From assembly GCA_019843655.1 (NCBI GenBank), contig JACDQD010000105.1:3100001-3164000 (forward strand): a stretch of 64,000 nucleotides of DNA, given 5' to 3'. A program made the translations under genes and the position numbers. The notes beneath the pieces are model-generated. The model was not told the DNA's origin. It ran no database searches and saw only the letters and a program-made list of their open reading frames with translations. This document shows, in pieces, positions 24,931 to 34,725 of this stretch (its first letter is position 1; each line of letters opens with the position of its first letter). This DNA comes from Lethocerus indicus (taxonomy: Eukaryota; Arthropoda; Insecta; Hemiptera; Belostomatidae).

Positions 24931-25516
24931 CAAGTTACATTGAGAGTAAACTCAATCTTTAACTTCACCCCGGCCAATTTGTTTTCAGACCATGTTTCAT
25001 TTCCCTTGTACAATTTACAAGTAGGCATATTTGGTTGTTTAAACTCGAGAACGGACACATTTTAGATAAAATCATTTATTTTCAGACAATTCGGCTGGAA
25101 CTTATCCACCCGGCCACGTGGTACTCGAGTTTCTATAAATTTATTTTATCTATTTGATTAATAGTCGTGCCCTTTCGATGGGCGCCGTGATGCTCCCGGC
25201 TATTTATTAGAACCGAGCTACTGCTAGAGGTACTATATTTCAGTTCGGTTTTTCTTGTTTTTTTTTTCCTGTATCCCGCGTCTCACTTTATCTATAATGA
25301 GTTATTGGCATCAAAATTACACCGCCCCGTTACCTCTTTACGTATGCGGTACAGTGTACCGGAGATCTTTGGGTTAAAAATGGAAAATATTGAAATGCCG
25401 CAATTAAATTTGAGTATATTATGATTCTGGACAGCTTTTATATGGTCCACGTTTCCCCTTTCGTTTTGTCCCATTTTCGTCCGTTTTCCTTTGTCTTCTC
25501 GTCCTGAGGTGAGGCG

Positions 25517-25517
<1 letters not shown>
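24931..25517. other. No gene seen
   Basis: Continuation of the open frame from the mariner fragment to 25065 without recognisable motifs, then unique DNA with a T-rich run near 25249-25268. Confidence 0.5.

Positions 25518-25561
<44 letters not shown>
25518..25561. repeat. (CT)n microsatellite
   Basis: Pure CT array of 44 bases. The Glu-Arg frame on the opposite strand is repeat-derived. Confidence 0.97.
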
Positions 25562-25564
<3 letters not shown>

Positions 25565-26762
25565 CATCATACTTCACTTTTATAGGTCGGTCCAAAACGA
25601 TGAAATGGGGAGGCGTGCGCGGCATAACGCACGCCTTCTTGTCGCCGCGAATGCTACGGAATTGGGGTGAGGTTGGAGAACTCTCGATGTTTGTCACTTG
25701 ATTCATGACCACCCACACTCTAATGGAACCCGAATTGTGCCATACCTGACCGATGACTCGCAACGAATCTTTTCTCCGCCAAGAATATTCTCTGTACCGT
25801 CTGACAATCTCTGTAATCTTCCAATATGCGCATAATTTGCCATATCCAGTCCAAGACATGAAAGTTTGTAAATCAGAAATATTAATAGAGAGAAAAAATG
25901 AATAACCGTGCGAAATTAAAATAGTATTTAACGATACAATAACTTTAATATTGCTAAATTAAGATAGAGCAAACGCTTGCATATAATTGTAGGTGCATGT
26001 TGAGACAATCGAATTTCTTGTTTGAAATAGAACATTCTGGATTCAAAATGGCCGTTCTCAACCAAATTAACATCTAATGTAATTACATGATCTAATATGA
26101 TTATTGGCCTAAACGTAAAATATCCAGAGAATACAACAGAGTTTATAGATCCCAATTGTATTAACCCCCCAATATTGGATACAAATGCGGGAAAATATCG
26201 TTGAAATTCGGACTGAAAATTAAGTGGTAGCGCTGTTTAAATATACAACTGGCCGGCTCATGATATCTCCGATTTGAACGATCTCAATTAGTTATATCGT
26301 CGGGTGCGGGCTCAGTGTGTTCTGTAATATTAATTCGAATAGGGAAAACTTTCGCTTTTCCCCAAAACACTGTCTATTTCGTGCTGCTTTCTGGTGTTCG
26401 CGATTTGAACTAAAATTTTCCAGCCGGCTGGAATTTAAAGGTGTTAATAGTTTTTTTTCCGCGCCAACCTGGAATTAATGCCGGTGAATTTTCGTCAAAT
26501 TCCGATATCCAGTAGCCGCAAGATATCTGTCGATAATATATAAATATCGAAACGTAATATAAGAATATATTAGATCGATATATGTTTATTTGATGGCATG
26601 AGAAAACCGTTTTTGAAAGAGTTGATGCAGGGGTAAAAGGGCCGTTTTTAATACAGAAATACAATAATAATTCTAAGAATCGGTAGGAGAAAACGTTTCA
26701 AATTTATATTTCGAAATATTGAAAGTGTTATTAACTTTATTTATTAACTGTCGGCGGTAGAC
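25562..26762. other. No gene seen
   Basis: AT-rich unique sequence. A 146-codon minus-strand ORF (25419-25859) crosses the CT array and shows no domain outside it. Confidence 0.5.
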
Positions 26763-26784
26763 ATTCTATTGTTGCCAATAGAAT
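26763..26784. other. Perfect 9-bp hairpin
   Basis: ATTCTATTG (26763-26771) and CAATAGAAT (26776-26784) pair around the four-base loop TTGC. Confidence 0.75.
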
Positions 26785-28677
26785 TTCGCGTAACTATTCA
26801 AAAATTATATTATTTTTTGGAAAAAATTAAGTTTTTGAATTAAGCTTTGAATAACTTCAAACACTCGAAGTATTCCGTTTATAGATTTTCTGTATAGATA
26901 TCTGTACGATCTTTTATGGGGTAAAATTTGGCTAACTTATTCCTACAGAAGAGTACTTTCTTCAGGCATTTAGAAGAGCTATCTCTGAAACTGACATTGA
27001 TCTAGTCAATACACATAAGATACCTTTTATTAGAGTTACTGGTCTTAAACTGGACTTCAAGATACACCTTTAAAAGGATATTCCATATAATTTATCTATG
27101 GAAAATATATTTATATTTCTATATTTATATTTTTTCCGTTTACGGTAGACGCATAATTTGGTTATTAAAATCAGCCTAATGACCATTTATTACATGCACG
27201 CGACAACTAGTATTTTCCACAACCCACGCCGATTCCATTGGGTCTATTTAGTTTTAAGCTAGACCGGTTTCTGTTTCTGGCTTAACGTTCCGGCCACGTA
27301 TGGTCCCAGTCGTGTTCCTTATCCGTGTTTCTAGGAGTTTTTTCCTTCTTCCTCTTCTTCTTCCTCTCTTCCTCGGCCAGTTCGTAAAGCGCTCATTTAA
27401 AGGTACATCTTTTCAAACATTGAAAAGCCGGACGTTGTAGGTCTTTGCCTTCCCCCGGGTGCTGTTGTGCATCCCTTCTCCTCGAACCTTCTTTTTTTCT
27501 CCAGAATTAAACTGCCCCCGGGGAATCTTAACGGCCTTTACTCTTCCCTCCACGTTCTTTTTTCTGCCCTTCCGCTGTCTTCGTTTTCCTCTCCCCGCTT
27601 TTTTTTATGTTACGGGTTTTACGCTTTCAATTGCTCATTTGTTATGCACCCGCATCCCTTCGCAGTCAATAGGGATAATTACAGGGAGTGCTCCGGGGGT
27701 GTTAAACCTGAATTTATCGCCCATGTTCCCTTTTTTACGCTTTCGGGTGCAATTTAACTCTCGGTATCTGAGTAAGTTCTTTTGCCGGACTATAATTTAT
27801 GCGATTTGTGACTTTTCGTGAAATCCTTTTTTGCTTAGTTTTTCTTTTTTTTTAAATTCATTTTACAATCAACCGTTATAGTGTTAAGTAGAGTTGCGGA
27901 AAGTTGTTGATATGTTGGTGTTTTGAAATTTAAAATTTTATTTATTCTCTTTAATCGTGTACAGTAATATTTTCTCTAAAGAAATCCGATTGAAGTTGAA
28001 AGGGCTAAGTAACCCAGAAACTGATTTCTATGTTAGCAAGTATAATATCTTTATTCTCGAAGCCTTCCACAATCGGTGTACTTCAATTAAACAATGGTCT
28101 TGATTCGACCGTATTAAAACCGGGCGAAGTGACGTCCTCTCGGGGGTTGTAAATAGCTGAATTGGACGGCGACCCTTTGGGGGGGGGGCACCTCTTTATG
28201 CTAAATTCAACCCCCTCCAGCTGCCCCTTAAGCCCTCCTGAGCTTAACCTTCTTAACTTAACTCCTACTTAAATTACTGAAAATGTCCCGGGGATTTAGG
28301 AATTTCTAATGGGGCTTCAAGGTGGAATTAATTCAAGATTTTTTTTTCTTATTTCCATTGATCGCATCAAAAGTTGTTTTTGGCTGCTTAATTTAGTCGA
28401 ATTAATGAGAGCGGGTTCTTTTTTTTCACTTCTTTTTGTACTGTTCGAGACAATAAATGTACTGTATTAATTAATAAGTAATTAAAACCGCGATTGGACT
28501 TTTTTCGATCGGTCCATTAACTGATGCAGACCCTAATGATTATTTTATCTTATACGCCAGCTTACTTCTAGTGCCATTTTTTATGAGTTTGAGGGTATGA
28601 GCCACTTTGTTACATGTGTTCTGAATCCCTTATTCTTTACATCCCTTATATTACATAGTAGCTTGATCAAGTTTTTT
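26785..28677. other. No gene seen
   Basis: AT-rich to 27180, then pyrimidine-rich 27330-27600 with TTCC runs. A G9 run lies near 28180. Two overlapping + strand frames at 27459-27821 are rich in Phe, Pro and Ser and look compositional. Confidence 0.5.
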
Positions 28678-29219
28678 TATACCGTAGATTTCGTATGTTT
28701 CTGTCTCCTCTCGCTGGTTTGGTCTTTTGCTAGACCGGTTTCGGCTGCTCGCCAGCTTCAGTAACGGTGTTAGTCACTTTTGGCACTTTGGATGCTTTTG
28801 CGCATCCTCACTGCACTGTTACTGTCTCTTGTACTGTAAGGCGCTAATACTAAAATGTTAGACATACCTTTGTTGCGGGTTAGTATTAGGTTCGCCGTAC
28901 CATTGAAACTACGTAGCGCATTGATCTTAACACATTACGCGTTTTAATAGTCTTAAAAATAACTCAAATATTAAAATATATTATAACTGACCTTAGAAGA
29001 TGATTATTAAATGAATTATTTTAATGAATTATTGAAAAGTACAAGTGATAGTGTAGTGCGGTTGCCCAAAAAACATCCAAAGTACCAAAAGTGACTAACA
29101 CCGCTACTGAAGATGGCGGGCAGCGGAAACCGGTCAAGCAAAAGACTAAACCAGCGAGAGGAGACGGAAACACACGAAATCTACAGTATTCCAACCCCTC
29201 GTAGACCACATAACAAGTA
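28678..29219. mobile_element. FB1 fold-back element, long form with both arms
   Basis: The left arm (28678-28800) reads from ACCGTAGATTTCG through CTAGACCGGTTTCGGCTGCT to TTTTGGCACTTTGGATG. The right arm (29066-29219) is its inverse, starting CATCCAAAGTACCAAAAG and ending CCAACCCCTCGTAGACCACA. The arms pair over about 120 bases with few mismatches and enclose an AT-rich unique centre of about 265 bases. The left arm lacks the outer 45 or so bases seen at 45604. The centre has no recognisable coding sequence. In the right arm an ATG at 29113 opens a frame beginning MAGSGNRSSKRLNQREETET. Long inverted arms with a variable centre fit a fold-back or hairpin MITE; two independent half copies in opposite orientation are possible. 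Confidence 0.8.
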
Positions 29220-30152
29220 TTTTAAATTTTTTTTATCTCTTATGAATGACAGTGTAGACCACAGTAAAATTTCATCCAAAGAAAATCAACGGACCGTCAT
29301 TTAATTTTCCTTACAAAATGTCTGGGGCTAGTCCAGTATAAAATAATATGCATGTTACTACACTAACTTGGACCAATATCTCTTTATGTATTTAAATATG
29401 TAAGATATAATTTGCTAGAGGGATGTGAAATGAAATGTGCTACATTTATTGTCCAAAATATGCGCAAAAGTATTTTGAAAATTATAGTACTAAAAGCCCG
29501 AGGTCTTAATTTAAATATTCTCAAGTACACGAGCTCGCTGCGTGCATCATGGCGCAGCTGATAAGAAATACTCGAAGTCTAATGAGTGGAGACATTTTTC
29601 AACCTGCGTCCCTTCGGAGGTGTGACACGAGTAGGGGCGTCTTACAGGTTCGACGGGCACCCCTCGTATTTTCCGCCCGTTGGAACTTCAACGGGAAAGA
29701 TAGAATATTTAACGCTCCTCTTTTCTAAGGGTTGAAGGGGTGTTGCGGTGCGGCCGTGAGAAAATTGAAAGCTGGCCGAGACAGAGTGGGCCCCCCCCTC
29801 ATTTGTTGGCCCTATCAAATAACTCCCTTCCCCCTTTATTATTGTCCCCACTTTACTCTCGGGCTTTCTCGTCCTTTTCGCCTTTCGCACTTTCTTCCTT
29901 CGCCTCCTCCTACCGCCCCAGCCACACTTGAGCCCAGCTACGAGAGGCGCCCAGATGCGGGTTCGATTAAGCCGCCCTCCAACCGACCCACCCCCTTCCC
30001 CTTCCCCTTCCGCCCTCTCCGACACTCTAGCTCGGGGTATTTATTTCAGACCAATTTTGAAGGGGAACGGCGTCCCGGAGACAGGCCCCAGAGGCGGCTC
30101 CAGCTATAAATCGGTCCTCCACGCTTATTTATCGGCTGGTGGCTGGAGAACG
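29220..30152. other. No gene seen
   Basis: Unique sequence becoming strongly pyrimidine- and C-rich from about 29780. Long Pro/Ser/Arg-rich frames on both strands over 29640-30110 are compositional. Confidence 0.5.
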
Positions 30153-30178
30153 CCCCCACCCCACCCCCCACCCCGCCC
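30153..30178 (-). other. G-quadruplex / i-motif sequence
   Basis: C runs of 5, 4, 6, 4 and 3 separated by single bases on the + strand. The minus strand therefore carries five G tracts with one-base loops. Confidence 0.8.
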
Positions 30179-30589
30179 ACCACTCGCCTCCAGAAATATC
30201 GCTTTCCGGTGGCCCCCCGATATTAATCCCACCCTCCCCGCCCCCCAACAACCTTGATTCCAGCCTGTATTCCCGGTCGAAATATTCGCGGCACGCTCTA
30301 ATAAATTATCGTTTCGGGTATTATTCGACTCGGTTTTTGTAACATTTTTGTTTAACCGAGTCAATAATTTCGGGCCGATTTCAGGGGTTCATCGCAATTC
30401 GCGTCGGTGGATAACTTCGAACGCCTCCGGAGTAGGAAAATCCAATAATGAGACCACGATATAGAGGGATGAATTAGTTCAAAACCTAACGCTAAAGAAC
30501 CAGTCGGTATCCAAAGACAAACGAATAAGAGATAAATAATAGAACGCAAGTTCTCTATAGATTTTAGTGCATTGGTCTGAGGACGATTC
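30179..30589. other. No gene seen
   Basis: Unique sequence between the C-rich tract and the Jockey copy. Confidence 0.5.
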
Positions 30590-31131
30590 AGCCACTTAAT
30601 TCTTTATATTATCGCCAGACCTTTCCTCTTTCGGAATTAGTAGGATTGGATTTTTATATACGGCTTCGATAGCGTTAAGTAACAAACTGACAATTTACAA
30701 AGCGATATTCAAACCGACATGAACATACGGTATAGAACTATGGGGTTCCACCGAGACATCCGACAGCGCTCGCTCCACAGATTTCAATCAAAGTCCTTCG
30801 CACCATCCTTAATGCTCCCCGGTATGTTTCTAACCAGACAATCCACCATCACCTCAACATACCGACAGTCGACGAAGTCACAAAATACCGGTTTCTGAAG
30901 TTCCACTCCCGCTTTTCTCCTCGTCCTAATCCACTCGTTAAGTCCCATTCCTCTCTTAACCATCCATTATCCCCCCCCCCGCGTCGACTTCTTAGCCCTG
31001 AGACTACAATTGTTCTTGTGTGAAAAGTGCCATCTTTGGGTGGTTCCTTTTATTACTAAATACATGTGAAAAAAAAGAAAAAAGTCAGCACATAACATAA
31101 ATTATATTTTGTCGATTGTGCAAAAAAACAG
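30590..31131 (+). mobile_element. Jockey-type LINE 3' end, RT C-terminus (copy 3)
   Basis: This is the same family as 8024-8620 but on the + strand. It contains NKLTIYKAIFKPT, an in-frame TGA where copy 2 has Trp, then TYGIELWGSTETSDSARS and, after a frame change, KVLRTILNAPRYVSNQTIHH. The next part follows as LNIPTVDEVTKYRFLKFHSR. The stop and indels make it non-functional. The downstream untranslated part ends with CGATTGTGCAAAAAAAC near 31131, matching the inverse of 8045-8057 and so marking the element's 3' end. It carries no 8-base insertion after LNAP, so it shows the ancestral frame there. Confidence 0.85.
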
Positions 31132-31770
31132 GTTATACTAGGCTTCGATAGCGGGCCATTTTACTGTCGTACGGGATATGGAGAATAGTTTCGAAAAGGA
31201 GCATGCGCTCTACTGTTATGTTATGGCGGCGAGGTATGTATAAAAAGGCCGGCGGAAATTGGCAGGAAATGTTTTCTGTTCAGTTTAAATCCATTAAGAT
31301 TGCGAACTCGCCGCGAACGCGATCGACCGCTCCGGGATCGGATTCATTTCATATGTGGACGGGAGGCATGCATCTTTTAGATTTACAGGGGATCCGGCCG
31401 GGTATATGGCGGCCGCTTGCCCGGAGACCGATAAATAACTAGTTTACTGGCCGAGTGAGCCCGGTTTGAATTGCCGTTTAAAATATCGCATAGGAAATTA
31501 CCCCATAAATCCGTCCACTGTCCTCCGCCGTCCCGGATCGCATCGCGACCCCTCACCCAACCCACCTACCACAACCGACGGCTTGTTTAATACCGCTCTT
31601 TGAGCGCTCCTCTTTCAACTAATAGCGCTATACACCGTCATTTTTAATTCCCACGTCTAATGCGTTGGGAAAGGCTCGAATTGAAGGAATAAATTATGTT
31701 AATTTCAAATCTAAATTCAAGCACTCCTCAATGCTTTTATGCCGTGTGCATTTGGAGTATTTGAACAGTT
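31132..31770. other. No gene seen
   Basis: Unique sequence between the Jockey copy and the TIR element. Confidence 0.5.
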
Positions 31771-32286
31771 GGTGTCCCAAAATTAACGCGAGATTTGAAT
31801 TAAATAAAAAAACACGGTTTTTTCTTTAAATTATTTTTTTTATTGAATCGTAAAGTACACAGGATAGGGTTATGTACGGAATAACACATCGGGCAAATGG
31901 CCTCCACGGCTTTGCCGGCACGTGGGCACACTTTTGTCGAAATTTTCCACGATAAATGTGGCTGAATTTCGTTTTTGGACGACCAGTGTGTTCAGCATCA
32001 CCAGTTGATCCGGCCTGCCTGAATTTTCCAATTACTCTCTTCACAGTTGTGACGAAGTTATATCACTATTCGGACCATATTTTTTACGAAATTTTCGAAC
32101 CGTGGCTGCCAAACTTTCATTATTTTTGAAATATTGTTCAAAAATGAAAACACGTTGTTCTATCGTGTAACGCTCCATTTGTACTGACCCTAAACTATCG
32201 GCTGTCGAATGGTTTTTTAATACGGTTGCCAACTTTACTGCAAGAATGGTGGCAAAATCAAATCTTGCGTTAATTTTTGGGACACC
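31771..32286 (-). mobile_element. TIR-bounded DNA transposon remnant
   Basis: The ends are inverted repeats of about 28 bases: GGTGTCCCAAAATTAACGCG at 31771 and CTTGCGTTAATTTTTGGGAC then ACC ending at 32286. Between them lies a transposase fragment on the minus strand (see 31880-32178). At 516 bases the element is far too short for a full transposase, so it is an internally deleted, non-autonomous copy or a MITE precursor. I could not recognise a clean target-site duplication; the bases outside the ends are AGTT and CTTT. Confidence 0.85.
31880..32178 (-). pseudogene. Broken transposase N-terminus (DUF4817-type HTH)
   Basis: The start codon is at 32176-32178 on the minus strand. The frame opens MERYTIEQRVFIFEQYFKNN, then ESLAATVRKFRKKYGPNSD, a helix-turn-helix that I recognise as the DUF4817-type start of many insect DDE transposases. 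After about 44 residues the frame breaks near 32045. The next frame continues with KRVIGKFRQAGSTGDAEHTG then RPKTKFS, the expected second DNA-binding helix and linker. Beyond about residue 75 it degrades, and the catalytic DDE domain is absent. A longer ORF start at 32400 lies outside the element and is not the real start. Confidence 0.8.
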
Positions 32287-33735
32287 CTTTATTTGGGAAA
32301 TTATTTTTATAGCCAATTTACGCTCCTGCCCTCTCACTCGATGCCTTAATCTTTGACGTAATCCTAGATTGTTGAAGTTCTCCTCGCCTGCCTGCCACAT
32401 CTTGAATATCGCGTTCCGGGGCCATCAGCGATGTTCAATTAGCGCTCAGCAGGGGGTTGAAATGGCTTCCCGGTAAGAAGAAGAAGAGTTGGCCTGCCTT
32501 CAGTTTCTGCCAACTCCGGTAATAACGGGGTGGGGGCTCCATTAAACCGGACTGTTATTAAATACATGAGTACTTGGGGTTGTTGGGGGTGTGGGCGCAT
32601 TACCTAGCCGCCGCGCCCCTACCCTTTCCACTTGTTTTATCCGTGTCAAGTGTTACTGGCCCCGCTACACTTACGCACGCGGTTCAACTTCCAACTGTTA
32701 TATTGTACCGCGGCAGTTCCGCGTTCTGTGCGGTTATTCCACTTCTGAAAAGGTCGACCGTTTGATAACTCCCCTTCCGCCCCCACTTAAACCCATCTCA
32801 TTCTCGTCCTTGCGCTCCACTGCGCGTTATTACCGACCCTTAATGCAAACGCCCATTGGGGCCTCACCGTTTTGTACTTGCCCTTCATTTATGTCCGACT
32901 TAATCGAATGCGTTTTAAATGTAAATAAACAGCACCGCCGAGTGGTTCGGTGCTGTTCCTACAACGTTATCTCGTTCTGTATTCTGTCAAACGTCTAAAT
33001 GAAAATTCTACATCGATATAAAAGTTAATTTTAAACATTTTTCGATTAATAATAAATACATTATGTAATCTGCATAATTAAAAAATACCCGAGTACTGCC
33101 TGATGTCATATGCACTTCCACAACGGAATATATTATCAAATTTTAGAACTCCAAACACATTAATCGTGGATCCGGGATATTCGTTGTTGATTTCAGAAAT
33201 GATTCCGACATTCATGAAGCATGAAGAACTATTCAAATTCTCATAACGACATGAAAATTATTGGAAATATATTTCACGATTTCAATTCTGTTCCCCTTTG
33301 TTCCGTTCTCAAAAGTCGTAAATTCGACACTAATGATCTGAAAAAAAAAAGTTGAGTCTAACCCACGAGTGGTAATCGTTTATCATTTAGAGTAGTGTCC
33401 TTATTATGAAGTTAATTTCGAGCTTTCCCGCTTTACGAACGCGATGGCGACAGGGGTCCTGCATTAAACATAAGATTCGGTCAATGGATAAATTACATCT
33501 CCCTTCACTCTCCCTCTCTCTCTCTTACTCCCCCATCCCACAGCTCCTAGCTCCCGTTTTAATGTCAACTCAGGTTGAGTTTTAATGAAATTGAAATTAA
33601 TTCCGAGAATAATCAATCAGTCCCCGTCAACGTCATACCGCCGCCTGGCAGACAGTGGCGTTAAAATGCAACAACCCCAGGGTAAAACTTGTGTCGCTCT
33701 GAGCTCATTAACATTTAGAGTACGCCCTTGGTGCG
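32287..33735. other. No gene seen
   Basis: Unique sequence. Overlapping + strand frames at 32574-32998 have no domain. A short CT run lies near 33508-33525. Confidence 0.5.
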
Positions 33736-33749
33736 CCCCCCCCCCCCCC
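33736..33749. repeat. Poly-C run (C14)
   Basis: Fourteen uninterrupted C. Confidence 0.95.
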
Positions 33750-34308
33750 ACAGCCCCGCGCCCTTCGGACCCAACTTCGTCCAATCAATGCACGACTTAT
33801 GCTTCAGTATATTACGTCAGACCGCAATACATTTTTTATATGAATAAAATACGTATGTAATACCAATTTATTATCCCGGCAAATAGCTCCGCGTCTTAAT
33901 CAACCGTCTGTCCACAAGCTTATGTTATACGCATAATTCCAGTGGGTCATAAAACCAGAAAACAATTTCCCGTCTCGCGTATCGTATTTCAGTGGCAATG
34001 AAGTCGAGCGGGGGCCACTCTCCCCTTTGATGGTGTGGGAGGGGGTTGATCGATTGCAACTGTTTGGGGGTGCGGGCGATAAACAAATCCGATGAACAAA
34101 AATTATATTATCCGATGAATTTCCACCCCTCCCCCCTCAACCTTTTTGTAGGTGGCGGCTGTATGTCTATCGGTGCCCGGTACCGTATCATCTGTCCGAA
34201 CCGTGAAACCCATAAATTCTTTTTAATGGTTCCCCCCTCCGCTCCTAGTCCGATGCCAATTTATGATCGAACACTGAGTTTGCAGGAGGGCGACGGGAGG
34301 GTTCTGAC
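33750..34308. other. No gene seen
   Basis: Unique sequence with no recognisable frame. Confidence 0.5.
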
Positions 34309-34326
34309 GGGAGGGGCGGGGGGTGG
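34309..34326 (+). other. G-quadruplex-like motif
   Basis: G runs of 3, 4 and 6 bases with one-base spacers, followed by GG. The six-base run can serve as part of two tracts, so this is a weaker match than 17929-17950. Confidence 0.55.
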
Positions 34327-34425
34327 AGTCCGGGTTTCTAACCTGGAGTCGGCAGTTTTTACGCCCTAGTTGATTCCCATAATTGAAACCGCTCCGGTTG
34401 ATTGTTTCCGGAAGCACAATCGGAT

Positions 34426-34450
34426 CAGAGAGAGAGAGAGAGAGGGGGGG
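34426..34450. repeat. (GA)n then poly-G
   Basis: GA array passing directly into a run of G, then an irregular GGGA stretch to about 34500. Confidence 0.9.
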
Positions 34451-34640
34451 GCAGGGAGGGAGAGAGTTGGAGAGGGAGAGGGAGTGAGAAAGATAGAGCA
34501 GGGGATGCTTCAACCCCCCCCACCCTCCATCACGGAGTATAAATCCTCGGCTTAACACAAAATACTCGGGGTTATATTTTAGTCTTGCAGAGGATAACAG
34601 TACACTATACTCTTTTCTGCATGTTAGGACCTTTTCTTTT

Positions 34641-34690
34641 TTTGTTCGTTTGGTCCGGCGTTTTGCTAGACTGGTCCGGCACAGGTGGCA
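34641..34690 (+). repeat. FB1 left arm fragment
   Basis: TTGTTCGTTTGGTCCGGCGT then TTTGCTAGACTGGT corresponds to the arm core GCTGGTTTGGTCTTTTGCTA, GACCGGT. It is short and diverged. Confidence 0.5.
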
Positions 34691-34694
34691 CTCT

Positions 34695-34725
34695 CCCCCC
34701 CCCCCCCCCAAAAAAAAAAAAAAAC
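34695..34725. repeat. C15-A16 homopolymer junction
   Basis: Fifteen C are followed at once by sixteen A. It adjoins the FB1 fragment. Confidence 0.95.

Noticed and set aside
25419..25859. 146-codon minus-strand ORF
   Set aside because: Its Glu-Arg run is the translated CT array, and the rest has no domain.
27255..27290. AGCTAGACCGGTTTCTGTTT as a further FB1 copy
   Set aside because: Only about 15 bases match the arm core.
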